64,000 nt of DNA. It comes from Planctomycetes bacterium syqfu (GTDB lineage: Bacteria; Planctomycetota; Phycisphaerae; Phycisphaerales; Phycisphaeraceae). The stretch's first letter is position 1. Each line of letters begins with the position of its first letter. The notes below the pieces were generated by a model. That model had not been told where the DNA came from and ran no database searches. It saw nothing but the letters and a program-made list of their open reading frames with translations. Below, one piece after another: positions 17,607 through 27,112 of the stretch. Location: contig CP087563.1 in assembly GCA_020974905.1 (NCBI GenBank), positions 7,130,001 through 7,194,000 on the forward strand, read 5' to 3'. The translations under genes were made by a program, and so were the position numbers.

Positions 17607-20312
17607 ATGAACAACCGTCCTATCGCCCAATTTGTTTTCACTGGTTTGATCGCTACGTTATTGCTGGTCACCACACCGATAGTTCACGCTGGTAAGCTCA
17701 TTGCCGATCGCGCCGACGCCACGATGCGGACCGACGGTCGTGTGCAGCAAGCTGATAACTGGACTGTCCGTGCTGGCGAGAACACCGCGCCTTTTGCCGG
17801 CTGTGTGATCCTGCCGTTTCAGTTGCCCGACATTTCCATCTCCGGCAAACCCTTTGAAACCGCGAGTCTCCGCGTGCAGTTGGCTTCCTTCTCCGGCAGG
17901 CCCAATGCCTTTGCACTTGATCTCTACGGACTTAAACGCATCGCGGATAAACCCGATGTGCTCAGCGAAGATTACTTTGCAGGTAAGCGTGATACGTCAG
18001 CTGTTTTGATTCAAGATGATTACATGACCGCTGCAACACCTGTCCGCTCCAAGACGGTTCCTTATGTTGGGACCACGGCCGAAGCCGATCAGGTGCTCGC
18101 AACGTTTCTGCGTCAACAATGGGATGATGGGAAGAATGCTGGCAAGTTCATCTTCCTGCGGTTAAGCCCTGACGTGTACCCCATGCCCAAGGGCAATCAC
18201 GCGTATCATATTGTTGCTTCCAATGCTGCGATGGATCGTGAAAAACCCATCATCAACTTCACCGGTGATGGTGAAGATGCAGCCAGCGCATCACTGCAAA
18301 TCCCGGCGGGTTCAGATGGCAAGCTGCTCATCCAGAGCAATCAGGTTCACCCGCGCGGGTTTGCAAAAATCAATCAGACCGATGTCCAGACGGTTGAAAT
18401 GTCATTTGATAATCCGCAGCAGGGTTCAGGCATTCGCATCACGCCTGCCAACTATGCTTCAAGTTGGGATCTAGCCAACTGGAAGATTCTCTCGGTTGAT
18501 ATCCAGAACCAATCACAGACGGTGCAGATGCGACTGCTCATGGAGATTGCTGCCAAGGGACAGACCAAGACGCAGTACAGCAGCACCGGTATTGCCTTGA
18601 ATCCCAGCGAAAAACGCACACTCAAAATGCTTATCCCGCACGATTGGAAATACGACATTCCCAAGGATGGCCCTCGCGGGCCACGCACTGTTAACTCATC
18701 GCAAATCACCGATGTGAGTTTCTTTGTGCAGTGGCCGTTTGAGCATCCTAAAGCCGATCTGGTCCATTGCGTGATCTCCAATCTGCATGTCGAAGAAAAC
18801 ATCACGCCCACGACATCGCTTGCCAAGGAAAACTTCTATCCGTTCATTGATGAATATGGTCAGTACATTCATGAAGATTGGCCGGAGAAAATTCATACTC
18901 CCGCTGATCTGAAAAAAGCCCATCAACAGGAGCTCGAAGAACTCGCCCAATCCAAACGTCCGACGCAATGGAACAAGTACGGCAGTTGGATCAACGGCCC
19001 GAAGCTTAAAGCCACCGGTTTCTTCCGCACGGAGAAAGTCGATGGCAAGTGGTACTTCGTCGATCCCGAAGGCTACCTGTTCTGGTCGCATGGTGTGGAT
19101 GTACTCTCGCGTTACAACGACGGCATGAAGATCGAAGGTCGAGAAAACTGGTACGCCAAAGTCCCTAAGGATACCAAGTGGTTCTATCCCACCGATGGCA
19201 ACTTAAAACACAAGTATGGCACTGAAGACTACCACGCCCAATACTATGCCAACCTCGATCGCCGCCTGGAACACTGGGGTTTTAACTCCATCGGTAACTG
19301 GTCTCGTCACGAGCTCATCGCCCAGGGCAACACGCCTTACACACTGCAAATCACCGATTACAACTGGTCCATGCCACGAATCCAAGGCACGGACATCAAG
19401 TTCTATGATGTCTGGGATCAACGCTATGCCAATCACATCAGGACGCTGATTCCCGATCAGATCAAGAGCAATCCCGTGTTGGAAAAATCGCTGACTGATC
19501 CGATGTGCATTGGCTATTTCATTGACAACGAACTGAACTTTGGCAATCGCGGACGCCAGGTTCTTGTTGACGGCATTTTCAAATCACCTGCCAAACAGGC
19601 TGCCAAGATCACCTTTGTGGATGGTCTAAAAATCAAGTATCTGACCATCGACAAACTCAATGTGGCTTGGCAGACGCATTACGAAGATTGGACTCAGATG
19701 TTGGAGAGTACCGACGTGCCGACGTCTGAGAGATATCGTGCTGATGGTGATGTGTTTTTCCGCAAGACGGTCGAGCGATATTTTGAGTTGAATCGAGATG
19801 CGATCAAGACCATCGCACCGCATCGCTTGTATCTTGGTTGTCGATTTATCTCCACGGATGCGCCGCGCCCGGTACTCGCCCAAATGAGTGCGAAGTATTG
19901 CGATGTGCTGACAGTCAATATTTACGCTCACTCCGCTGCCAACTTCCCGATGGATGGCATGCCCGACATGCCGGTGTTAATCGGTGAGTTTCACTTTGGT
20001 GCCAAGTTTGTTGACGGACGTGGCATGTTCAGTGATGGTTTGTCACACAGCGGGATCACCCAGGCCGACCGCGCCTTTGCATACACGCGGTATGTCCAGG
20101 GCGCACTGGTCCATCCCAACATCGTGGGGGCGCATTGGTTCCAATACCGCGATCAACCCCTGACCGGCCGCGGTGATGGTGAAGCGTATCAGATCGGTTT
20201 TGTCGATGTCGCGGACACGCCTTACAAGCAGATGTGCAATGCATCTCGCATTGTCGGCCAGAGCATGTACACCTACCGTGCCAAGGGCAAGCTTGAAAAG
20301 TCGATGGATTAA
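17607..20312 (+). CDS. Secreted GH50 beta-agarase-like enzyme
   Basis: 901 residues from the chosen ATG, beginning with a signal peptide (MNNRPIAQFVFTGLIATLL..., cleavage near VHA-GK). ATGs at 17577 and 17580 are in frame but would bury the signal. Residues ~30-380 are beta-rich and likely carbohydrate-binding. The catalytic part opens with GFFRTEKVDGKWYFVDPEGY, the hallmark of GH50. GYFIDNELNFG places the acid/base at Glu642 and PVLIGEFHFGA the nucleophile at Glu794, a spacing close to that in characterised GH50 agarases. GH50 enzymes cut beta-1,4 bonds of agarose, mostly exolytically to neoagarobiose. Agar is a red-algal polymer, which points to a marine habitat. It is likely co-transcribed with the preceding pseudopilin. 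Activity on porphyran or carrageenan-like galactan cannot be excluded. Confidence 0.82.
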   Translation: MNNRPIAQFVFTGLIATLLLVTTPIVHAGKLIADRADATMRTDGRVQQADNWTVRAGENTAPFAGCVILPFQLPDISISGKPFETASLRVQLASFSGRPNAFALDLYGLKRIADKPDVLSEDYFAGKRDTSAVLIQDDYMTAATPVRSKTVPYVGTTAEADQVLATFLRQQWDDGKNAGKFIFLRLSPDVYPMPKGNHAYHIVASNAAMDREKPIINFTGDGEDAASASLQIPAGSDGKLLIQSNQVHPRGFAKINQTDVQTVEMSFDNPQQGSGIRITPANYASSWDLANWKILSVDIQNQSQTVQMRLLMEIAAKGQTKTQYSSTGIALNPSEKRTLKMLIPHDWKYDIPKDGPRGPRTVNSSQITDVSFFVQWPFEHPKADLVHCVISNLHVEENITPTTSLAKENFYPFIDEYGQYIHEDWPEKIHTPADLKKAHQQELEELAQSKRPTQWNKYGSWINGPKLKATGFFRTEKVDGKWYFVDPEGYLFWSHGVDVLSRYNDGMKIEGRENWYAKVPKDTKWFYPTDGNLKHKYGTEDYHAQYYANLDRRLEHWGFNSIGNWSRHELIAQGNTPYTLQITDYNWSMPRIQGTDIKFYDVWDQRYANHIRTLIPDQIKSNPVLEKSLTDPMCIGYFIDNELNFGNRGRQVLVDGIFKSPAKQAAKITFVDGLKIKYLTIDKLNVAWQTHYEDWTQMLESTDVPTSERYRADGDVFFRKTVERYFELNRDAIKTIAPHRLYLGCRFISTDAPRPVLAQMSAKYCDVLTVNIYAHSAANFPMDGMPDMPVLIGEFHFGAKFVDGRGMFSDGLSHSGITQADRAFAYTRYVQGALVHPNIVGAHWFQYRDQPLTGRGDGEAYQIGFVDVADTPYKQMCNASRIVGQSMYTYRAKGKLEKSMD

Positions 20313-20324
20313 GCAGTGCCTAGC

Positions 20325-20475
20325 GCAGTTCAAATCATTATTCTCCATACAGTCTCTGATTTCGTCATTCCCGCGCAGGCGGGAATCCAGTGGCATTCAG
20401 GTGACGCTTGCATATTTCACTGGACTCCCGCCTGCGCGGGAGTGACGGAAAGTGGAGATTAATGATTTGAACTGC
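20325..20475 (+). repeat. Palindromic intergenic repeat, copy A (full length with terminal inverted repeats)
   Basis: Core of 85 bp at 20363-20447: CGTCATTCCCGCGCAGGCGG... to ...CCTGCGCGGGAGTGACG, two hairpins with a GTGACGCTTGCA-like centre. Outside it are the inverted ends GCAGTTCAAATCATTAT and ATTAATGATTTGAACTGC, making a 151-bp foldback unit. It lies between the GH50 gene and the convergent LacI gene, where it may also end transcription. Confidence 0.85.
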
Positions 20476-20479
20476 CTAT

Positions 20480-21442
20480 TTACCGTAGTGATTTAACAGA
20501 GCTGCGGACAATCAGTTCGCAGTTAAAGTCCAGTTGCCTGTTGTCGTTGTGGTGTTCACCAGCAATGATCTTGCCTGTGAGTTCGACGGTTTTATCGATC
20601 ATGTCTTTGAGTGGTTCACGGACCACGGTTAACGGCGGGTGGCAGGAAGCAGTCTGCTGGCCTGCATCGATGCTGATAAATGACATGTCTTCGCCGATAC
20701 GGATGCCCAGTTTGAGCAGGGCGAAATAGGTGTTCATGAGCATTGAGCCGTTGCCCATGAAGACGCAGGTCGATGGGTTATTCACCGCATCAAGCACGGA
20801 TTCAAAGATCGTCTTCTTTTCATTGAGTAGTCCCATGTGACATGTCATGCCCAGTTGCTCTGCTGCATCACGCAGGCCTTGCATCCGTTGTTGTTGGAGG
20901 GGGGCAGTGACATCGAAGTTGATGTAGTGCACATGCTCATGTCCCATCTGGTGCAGGTATCGCATGGCAAGGAAGGCCGACTGATAATGATTGGACGTGA
21001 TGTTGTAGCCATGATCGGGCGTGCGGTGACCGTTGATATGGATCAGTGGAATCTGCCCGAGTTGCTGCTGGATTTGTTCGTCGGCTTCCTGGGATTGGCT
21101 GATGTGAATGACGGTACTCACATGCCTGGGGTCGAGTTGATCGAGTTGTTCAAGTGAGAGAATCTGCACATGTCGGAAGTGGGTGTTGAGTTGGTAGAGC
21201 AGTTGCGTGAGCAGGGTGACAAAGTAGGTGTCGTTGCCTTTCTGTTTGGGGCGGAGTTGATAGGTGACGACCACAAACTGGTAACGATTGGACGCAACGG
21301 TGGGGGTGTAGTTGAGTTCGGCGATGGCTTTGAGGACGCGCTGCCTGGCTTCGGGTGAGACGTTTTTCTTGTTGTTGAGCACCCGAGAAACGGTGCCAAT
21401 GGAGGTTTTGGCGTGTTTGGCGACCTGTGAGATGGTGGGCAT
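20480..21442 (-). CDS. LacI-family transcriptional regulator
   Basis: 320 residues from ATG 21442 (upstream in-frame ATG at 21475 rejected because MPTISQVAKHA is the canonical LacI start). The N-terminal helix-turn-helix is complete: ISQVAKHAKTSIGTVSRVLNN, then VSPEARQRVLKAIAELNYTP. The hinge and sensor follow, with a periplasmic-binding-protein fold (ILSLEQLDQLDPRHV, VFMGNGSMLMNTYFALLKLG, SFISIDAGQQTASCHPPLTV). It is divergent from pseudopilin module 2 and its glycosidases (GH42-like, GH27), so it probably represses them until a galactoside inducer binds. A perfect palindrome in the shared intergenic region is a candidate operator. Confidence 0.9.
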   Translation of the reverse strand: MPTISQVAKHAKTSIGTVSRVLNNKKNVSPEARQRVLKAIAELNYTPTVASNRYQFVVVTYQLRPKQKGNDTYFVTLLTQLLYQLNTHFRHVQILSLEQLDQLDPRHVSTVIHISQSQEADEQIQQQLGQIPLIHINGHRTPDHGYNITSNHYQSAFLAMRYLHQMGHEHVHYINFDVTAPLQQQRMQGLRDAAEQLGMTCHMGLLNEKKTIFESVLDAVNNPSTCVFMGNGSMLMNTYFALLKLGIRIGEDMSFISIDAGQQTASCHPPLTVVREPLKDMIDKTVELTGKIIAGEHHNDNRQLDFNCELIVRSSVKSLR

Positions 21443-21572
21443 GTGTGTTCGTATCCGGGTGTAAGAGTAACACAAAGTTGATTTATTTTTACATGCTGGT
21501 GTGAAAAATCAAGTTTGAATTCATGTAATTCTATCAGTTTTGTCAATTTATAGACGAAATTAAACGGAAATA

Positions 21573-21616
21573 TTGACTGGTCTGTATTAGGTGTTAGCAT
21601 TACAAATAATTGTAAT
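21573..21616 (+). promoter_or_regulatory. Putative promoter with operator palindrome, module 2
   Basis: TTGACT (21573-21578), a 16-nt spacer and TAGCAT (21595-21600) make a plausible sigma-70-type promoter. Overlapping the -10 box and start site is the palindrome ATTACAA-ATAA-TTGTAAT (21599-21616; 7-bp arms), a suitable position for repression by the divergent LacI-family protein. Confidence 0.5.
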
Positions 21617-21637
21617 TTTAACACAAAAGGGCTCGGC

Positions 21638-22465
21638 ATGAATTCAGATCGGACACCTGTTGCCCACGCATTTACGCTCATTGAACTGCTGGTGGTCATC
21701 TCCATCATCTCGCTGCTGATCTCCATTCTCCTGCCGGCGTTGGGGGCAGCACGCAAGTCCGCGCGGGCGGTGCAGTGTCAGACAAACTTACGACAGGTGG
21801 GGATGCTTCACGAAATTTATCTCAACGACTTTAACGGACGCTACATTCATCACCGCGGCAACTGGCAGGCGGGGCAAGGTGAATTCTGGCCGACTGTGCT
21901 GCTTGATTATATTGCAGACAAACGCAAGATCGGTGACGGTTCTCGCCGCTTCACAGTCAAGCAGTGGCAACTGATGCTCTGTGGCGAACAGGATCATGCC
22001 TACATCCAGGCCATCACCGATGAGGCTTCGCAGACTGTCTGGTCGGACTTCATCGCGCGACATGTGGACTTTGGTTACAACTACGTGACGCTTGGGTCCA
22101 GCGCACTTTACACCTCACCGCAATGGCAAGGTTCAATCAATCCCGAGTACGGCCCAAGTGTCACGGTTCAGGAAGTCATCCAACCCTCACGCAAGTACAT
22201 GATGATGGATGCCAAGGCCACCGGCCCGACACAGTCTTTTGAAGGTGCAACGGGATATTACGCGGGGTCATACCGTGTCTCACACAAGAGCACATCCACC
22301 GTCTCGTCACTGACGGGCATTCCTGCTGCAAGGCATAACAGCAATGTCAATATTCTCTTTTGCGATGGCCATGTCAAAAGCATGAAAGTCGATCCGGACG
22401 CGCCCTATAACGCCTTGGATGAGTTTTATTCCAAGACCGTTTCCACCCCGTGGTCACGCAATTGA
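21638..22465 (+). CDS. Pseudopilin-like protein, module 2
   Basis: 275 residues. The leader [20 protein letters not shown] is followed by the hydrophobic helix ending [13 protein letters not shown], nearly the same as in the protein at 16767. The globular domain has CQTNLRQVG, tyrosine- and tryptophan-rich loops, and the C-terminal [20 protein letters not shown], which is the conserved DGH motif. Prepilin peptidase processing is expected. It is the first gene of a likely operon (pseudopilin, GH42-like enzyme, GH27, TIM-barrel protein) divergent from a LacI regulator. Module 1 repeats the same arrangement with a different enzyme and regulator. Confidence 0.85.
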   Translation: MNSDRTPVAHAFTLIELLVVISIISLLISILLPALGAARKSARAVQCQTNLRQVGMLHEIYLNDFNGRYIHHRGNWQAGQGEFWPTVLLDYIADKRKIGDGSRRFTVKQWQLMLCGEQDHAYIQAITDEASQTVWSDFIARHVDFGYNYVTLGSSALYTSPQWQGSINPEYGPSVTVQEVIQPSRKYMMMDAKATGPTQSFEGATGYYAGSYRVSHKSTSTVSSLTGIPAARHNSNVNILFCDGHVKSMKVDPDAPYNALDEFYSKTVSTPWSRN

Positions 22466-22515
22466 TCCAATCCATCAACGCGATCCGATCTGGATCATCA
22501 TCGACGGAGATTCCA

Positions 22516-24783
22516 ATGAAATTGTCAGCCCATCTGGTGTTATCCCTGTGTCTGTTCTTCGCGGCTTGTGCAAAGGCTCAAACGCTCGAACAACTCACAC
22601 AGGAAGTAACCGCACTACAACAATGGCGAACCCAACTGGCCAATACCGGCCTGGACACATCCTATGAACAGGTGACGTTGCATACCGTCAGTTTGTTCGC
22701 AGACTACATTGTTTATGACCGGGCGCATCCTGATGCGCTAGCAGATGTTTATCAACGCTATCACAAGCAGATTCCCGACACACCCCAGGCCATGGCCGCA
22801 GCGTTACCGGATCAGGAGTTGGCTGACTGTTGGCAGTTACTCGATGAATGTCGCCAATCACTTCAAGCATTGGCCGATGGAACCGTCACGCGACGCAACG
22901 TTCCGCGATGGGATGGCAGGCAGATCACCATTGGCGATGGTCACTTTGTCCAGAACAATCGTCCCGTTTTCCCAGGCACCTTCATCTGGATGCCCTACAC
23001 CGAAGCGAACTATCAGGCTTTTGGTTCATTCAAGGGAGCCTATACCACGCTCAAGTATCTGGCGCCTGACATGACCGGAACACGTGCAAATGGCACGGTA
23101 CTGGACATGAAATCATTCCCGCCGGAGGATACGCAGTTTCCCAGCGGCTTGTTTCTTGGGCATGTCCCAGCAGAATGGATGAAGCAGCAGTATCCACAAA
23201 TCCAGATCGGCGCCCGGCTGTTCACCAAGTACGACATTGACAATCCGCTGATTCGTGATTGGATGACGGTCCTGCTGGGCAAAGCGGTTTCTGAAAGTCG
23301 GCCTATTAACCCCATCAACCTGTACCTGCTTGCCAACGAACCGCATTGGGCATCGGCTGAAGGTGGCTGGTTGTCTTCAGAAGCTTCGGAGCACACATTT
23401 GCCAAATTCCAATTATGGTTAAGCACGCACTATACCGACATCGCAGCACTCAATGCATCATGGCAGTCGAGTTTTCCCAGCTTCGATGCGGTGACGATTG
23501 ACATCCCCATCGATGGTCAACTGCGTGGCAGCGCCAAGTGGTATGACTGGTGCCGATTCAACATGGATCGTGTCACCGAGTGGTTCACCTTTCTCAAGAC
23601 CAACATGATCCAGCATGATTCTGCTGCCAAATGCACCATCAAAATGCTCGGCGGACACATGGAAGATTCCAGCCGCGACCACGGATTGGATATTGAGCAA
23701 CTGGTCAACTTGCAGGACTTTCCCGGTCTTGACGCCCACCCGTCACCAGCCAATGCCGTCTTTCATGATCCGGTCAAAGCTGCCAAGCGTGCACATCCCT
23801 ATGCCCTGGACTGGCGGTCGCAAACCAGCATGCTCGACATGATCAAATCCGTCGCGCCGAACAAGCCCGTTTACGATTCGGAATGGCATGGCATGGGAAC
23901 CGTTGGCTGGATCAGTCACGATATGTCTGACGATTTTATCCGTGCAGCGATGTGGATGAGTTTCCTGCATGGTAATAGCGCGATCAACACCTGGTATTGG
24001 GCACGCAAAGCCGATGGCAAACCCTTGCCCGCGATGCTTGCAAGTCCCATGGCTCAGCCCATCGCCCTTAACGCCTACGGCCAGACACTCCATGAACTCA
24101 ACGCCTATGCACCGGAGATTGCAAAGCTCGCATCGACACCCAAGAACGTACGTATCTTTTACACCGAAGAGTCCGCCATCCAGGATGCCAACTATGGCGA
24201 CGACCTGATCACCATCCACGAAGCCATGACACTCACCGGGGCCAATGTCGGTTACCTAACGCCAAAAATGATTCTTGACAGTTCAGCGACCTGCCAGATG
24301 CTTGTGGTGCCCAACGCGAAATATATCAGCAATGCAAGTCTCAATGCCCTGGCCTCATTTACCGGCAATGTGATTTACATCGGGCATGATCATTTCCAGT
24401 TTAATGAGCGAGGCATCACACGGACGGGAACACTGCCTGTGACGATTGACCCTGCCAGACGATTTGGTTTGCAGGAAACAGACATGATGACATGGACCTT
24501 GCGCAGTCAGTTTGCCAGCGCCGGTGTCCTGCCGGAGATTGTTGCCATCAACCGCGCGACCGGCGCATTACCCATGGGGGTTTTGATTCGTGTTGCTGCT
24601 ATTGAAAACGGCCAGTACATCATTTCGCTGGTCAACACATCCGTGGATGAAATGGACATTGTCCTCAAACGCAACGGCACAAGAGTCGATGCCGAAAATC
24701 TTACCGGCCAAGAAGGCACGCTCTTTGACGGGGTACTGCCATCGCTCGAAGTTCGCTTGGTCAAGGTTCAAACAAGTCAGTAA
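22516..24783 (+). CDS. Exported clan GH-A glycoside hydrolase with GH42-like architecture
   Basis: 755 residues from ATG 22516, chosen because GGAGA lies 5 nt before it. The N-terminus MKLSAHLVLSLCLFFAACAKA is a signal peptide; the FAAC could also be a weak lipobox. Residues ~25-120 are helical and unassigned. The TIM barrel follows, with a clan-A acid/base candidate in LYLLANEPHW and a nucleophile candidate in VYDSEWHGMG. A C-terminal Rossmann-like part (VRIFYTEESAIQDANYGDDL, QMLVVPNAKYISNASLNALA) resembles the trimerisation domain of GH42 beta-galactosidases. The motifs deviate from typical GH42, so it may be a separate family. The GH27 gene is 11 bp downstream, suggesting a role in galactan or galacto-oligosaccharide breakdown. 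Confidence 0.65.
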   Translation: MKLSAHLVLSLCLFFAACAKAQTLEQLTQEVTALQQWRTQLANTGLDTSYEQVTLHTVSLFADYIVYDRAHPDALADVYQRYHKQIPDTPQAMAAALPDQELADCWQLLDECRQSLQALADGTVTRRNVPRWDGRQITIGDGHFVQNNRPVFPGTFIWMPYTEANYQAFGSFKGAYTTLKYLAPDMTGTRANGTVLDMKSFPPEDTQFPSGLFLGHVPAEWMKQQYPQIQIGARLFTKYDIDNPLIRDWMTVLLGKAVSESRPINPINLYLLANEPHWASAEGGWLSSEASEHTFAKFQLWLSTHYTDIAALNASWQSSFPSFDAVTIDIPIDGQLRGSAKWYDWCRFNMDRVTEWFTFLKTNMIQHDSAAKCTIKMLGGHMEDSSRDHGLDIEQLVNLQDFPGLDAHPSPANAVFHDPVKAAKRAHPYALDWRSQTSMLDMIKSVAPNKPVYDSEWHGMGTVGWISHDMSDDFIRAAMWMSFLHGNSAINTWYWARKADGKPLPAMLASPMAQPIALNAYGQTLHELNAYAPEIAKLASTPKNVRIFYTEESAIQDANYGDDLITIHEAMTLTGANVGYLTPKMILDSSATCQMLVVPNAKYISNASLNALASFTGNVIYIGHDHFQFNERGITRTGTLPVTIDPARRFGLQETDMMTWTLRSQFASAGVLPEIVAINRATGALPMGVLIRVAAIENGQYIISLVNTSVDEMDIVLKRNGTRVDAENLTGQEGTLFDGVLPSLEVRLVKVQTSQ

Positions 24784-24794
24784 GGATTGATTGG

Positions 24795-25925
24795 ATGAAT
24801 ACGTTGTTAGCACCGACCCCACCCATGGGCTGGAACAGTTGGAACACCTTCGGCAAACAGATCAATCAGGAGATTGTCCTCCAAACCGCGCAGGCCATGG
24901 TCGACCGTGGTCTGCGAGATGCAGGCTATACCTACGTGGTGATCGATGATTGCTGGCAGGATCGTAAACGTGATGACGCAGGCAGATTGGCTCCATGTCC
25001 CAAGGCGTTTCCTGACGGCATAGCCAAGCTTGCTGATCAGGTTCATGACCTTGGGATGAAGTTCGGTATCTACACCTGTACCGGCACGCACACCTGTGCG
25101 CAACGGCCCGGCAGCTTTGGTTACGAAGAAATCGATGCACAGAGCTTTGCAGACTGGGGCGTCGATTTTCTCAAGCATGACTGTTGTTTTAAACCCGTGG
25201 ACATTCCTGCACGGATACTGTACATGCGAATGGGACAGGCACTTCGTGCGACCGGTCGGCCGATCCTTTACAGTCTGTGTAACTGGGGCAAACATGACCT
25301 CATGGATTGGGCGCCGCAAACCGGCGCGCAGATGTGGCGCATGGGGCCGGACATTTACGATTGCTGGGAAAGTGTCAGCCGGATCATCTTTGAATTGCAG
25401 GATGGTCTTGAACGCTTTGCTGGACCTGAGCGTTGGAACGATCCGGACATGCTGGTGGTCGGGATGAACAATCAGGGGCACGTCGCACGCGGGGGCTGCA
25501 ATTGGCAGGAGTACAAAACACACTTTGCCATGTGGTGCATGCTTGCTGCGCCCATGATGATTGGTTGTGACATTCGATCCATGGATGAGGATACGCGTGG
25601 CCTGCTTTGTCACCGTGAGCTGCTTGCCATCAACCAGGACCCATTGGGCAGGCAAGGCTATCGCGTCGGAAAAGACGAAGCCAAAGGTGAAGTCTGGACC
25701 AAGCCGTTAGCTGATGGTTCCATCGCGGTGGCGTTGTGCAATCGTGATGATGAACACCGTCGGATGATCAACGTGGCATGGGAGTCGGTGGGGTTACATG
25801 TCTCGCGACAATGCATCGTCCGTGATGTCTGGCGTGGCAAAGATGTGGACACCTGCTGCGGGAGTTATGCCACGGATGTCCCACCGCATGGCTGCGCGGT
25901 GTTGCGCTTGATCCCGGTGAGCTGA
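24795..25925 (+). CDS. GH27 alpha-galactosidase, cytoplasmic
   Basis: 376 residues, a near-complete GH27 retaining alpha-galactosidase. PPMGWNSWNTFG at the start, VVIDDCWQ, WGVDFLKHDCC (nucleophile Asp129) and PERWNDPDML (acid/base Asp216) are all present, and the beta-sandwich C-terminal domain follows. The usual FLKYDNC-type motif reads FLKHDCC here. GH27 removes terminal alpha-galactosyl groups (alpha-galactosidase or isomalto-type activity). There is no signal peptide, so the substrate must enter the cell. AAGGA precedes the ATG by 8 nt. It is 11 bp after the GH42-like gene and certainly in the same operon. Confidence 0.92.
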   Translation: MNTLLAPTPPMGWNSWNTFGKQINQEIVLQTAQAMVDRGLRDAGYTYVVIDDCWQDRKRDDAGRLAPCPKAFPDGIAKLADQVHDLGMKFGIYTCTGTHTCAQRPGSFGYEEIDAQSFADWGVDFLKHDCCFKPVDIPARILYMRMGQALRATGRPILYSLCNWGKHDLMDWAPQTGAQMWRMGPDIYDCWESVSRIIFELQDGLERFAGPERWNDPDMLVVGMNNQGHVARGGCNWQEYKTHFAMWCMLAAPMMIGCDIRSMDEDTRGLLCHRELLAINQDPLGRQGYRVGKDEAKGEVWTKPLADGSIAVALCNRDDEHRRMINVAWESVGLHVSRQCIVRDVWRGKDVDTCCGSYATDVPPHGCAVLRLIPVS

Positions 25926-25971
25926 GTCGTTTTATGGAAAGAATCTCCAAACCCTGCGATAAACAATTTCC

Positions 25972-26055
25972 CGTCACTCCCGCGCAGGCGGGAGTCCAGT
26001 GATACATGCAAGCGTCAACAGAATGCCTCTGGATTCCCGCTTTCGCGGGAACGAC
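25972..26055 (-). repeat. Palindromic intergenic repeat, copy B
   Basis: 84-bp core in minus orientation (GTCACTCCCGCGCAGGCGGG ... GATTCCCGCTTTCGCGGGAA). The outer inverted ends are degenerate here. It sits inside the module 2 operon, between the GH27 and TIM-barrel genes. Confidence 0.8.
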
Positions 26056-26126
26056 AAAGTATGAAAATGATTTGATTGCAATGATAGAGCCAATGAGTTT
26101 TTGTTTTTGAAAAGTGAAGTTCGACC

Positions 26127-27017
26127 ATGTTGATTAACTGTTACTACTACGCTCCCCATAATCACAGTATGCTGCTTAAGCATCTGGATCACGATTTGGC
26201 ACACATTGCAGAACTCGGCGCCCATGTCGTATCGCTCTGCGTGCAGGAGTCGCATATGGCTCAGTGGCATCGTCCGCGTTTAGAGCGTGTGATTCAACGT
26301 GCCAAGTTGCATGGCCTCAAAGTGCATGCGGTGCCCAATCGCTGGTGCGGTTTGCTTGCAGGTTGGTGTGATGGCTTTAACGAATGGACTGTTGCACATC
26401 CGGAAACCTTGTTGCCGAATTATCCCAGGCATCACGGTTTTTCTGATCCGACACATCCGGCGGTGGCTGAGCATTACCAGCAAACCATGGACGAGATGTT
26501 CGGCATGTTCGATTTTGATGGCTTGATCTGGGATGAACCACGACCTGCCATTGAGCCGGTGATGCATTTCCTGGATGAGATGACGGCATACGCCAAGTCG
26601 ATCAAGCCCGGATTGGTGACGAGTATTTTTGCAGAGGCCGGTAACCTGAATCTCGCGCCGGTGTTCGCTGAATTGCAGCACATCGACTATCTGGGAGCCG
26701 ATGGACATTTGCGTAGCAATGATCATCAGATGCACCGGATGAAGAACACCATCTTCACCACGCATGCTGCCTTTGAACCGGTGCTCAAGCAAGCGGGCAA
26801 ACAGACGATGTATCTCATCGAAGCCCAGCGGCATCGTGATGAGGATTTGGAAAACTACCTGGCCAACCTTGAACGTGCGTTTTCATTGCCCATGGATCAG
26901 TTGATGTTTTACTACTCAGCGCATGAGATGCTGGTGCCGGAGAATGAAGATCGGTTTAACGAAGCGACATGGCGCATGGTCCGACAGATAGCTGACCGGG
27001 CAACAGTGTCCGTGTAA
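26127..27017 (+). CDS. Putative TIM-barrel glycosidase-like protein
   Basis: 296 residues, no signal peptide. Alternating strands and helices suggest a TIM barrel: MLINCYYYAPHNHS, GAHVVSLCVQES, HGLKVHAVPNRW, FDFDGLIWDEPRP, KPGLVTSIFAEAG, QTMYLIEAQRH, DQLMFYYSAHEM. The WDEPRP after strand 4 is a candidate catalytic acid region, as in clan GH-A. No named family was recognised. It is the last gene before a strong terminator, in the module 2 transcription unit, so a role in handling galactoside-derived oligosaccharides is inferred from context only. Confidence 0.6.
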   Translation: MLINCYYYAPHNHSMLLKHLDHDLAHIAELGAHVVSLCVQESHMAQWHRPRLERVIQRAKLHGLKVHAVPNRWCGLLAGWCDGFNEWTVAHPETLLPNYPRHHGFSDPTHPAVAEHYQQTMDEMFGMFDFDGLIWDEPRPAIEPVMHFLDEMTAYAKSIKPGLVTSIFAEAGNLNLAPVFAELQHIDYLGADGHLRSNDHQMHRMKNTIFTTHAAFEPVLKQAGKQTMYLIEAQRHRDEDLENYLANLERAFSLPMDQLMFYYSAHEMLVPENEDRFNEATWRMVRQIADRATVSV

Positions 27018-27031
27018 ACCATATGAACATG

Positions 27032-27065
27032 AAAAAAGAGTCGCCCAATTGAGCGACTCTTTTTT
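27032..27065. terminator. Bidirectional intrinsic terminator
   Basis: 13-bp perfect stem (AAAAAAGAGTCGC / GCGACTCTTTTTT) with an 8-nt loop, between the convergent TIM-barrel gene (+) and hisI (-). Confidence 0.92.
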
Positions 27066-27112
27066 TGATGTTGTTATATTCCCGAATGCACAGCGAAAAC
27101 TTCCGGGTGGGG

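Noticed and set aside
24807-25655. 282-codon frame antisense to GH27
   Set aside because: Shadow of a clear GH27 gene with both catalytic Asp.
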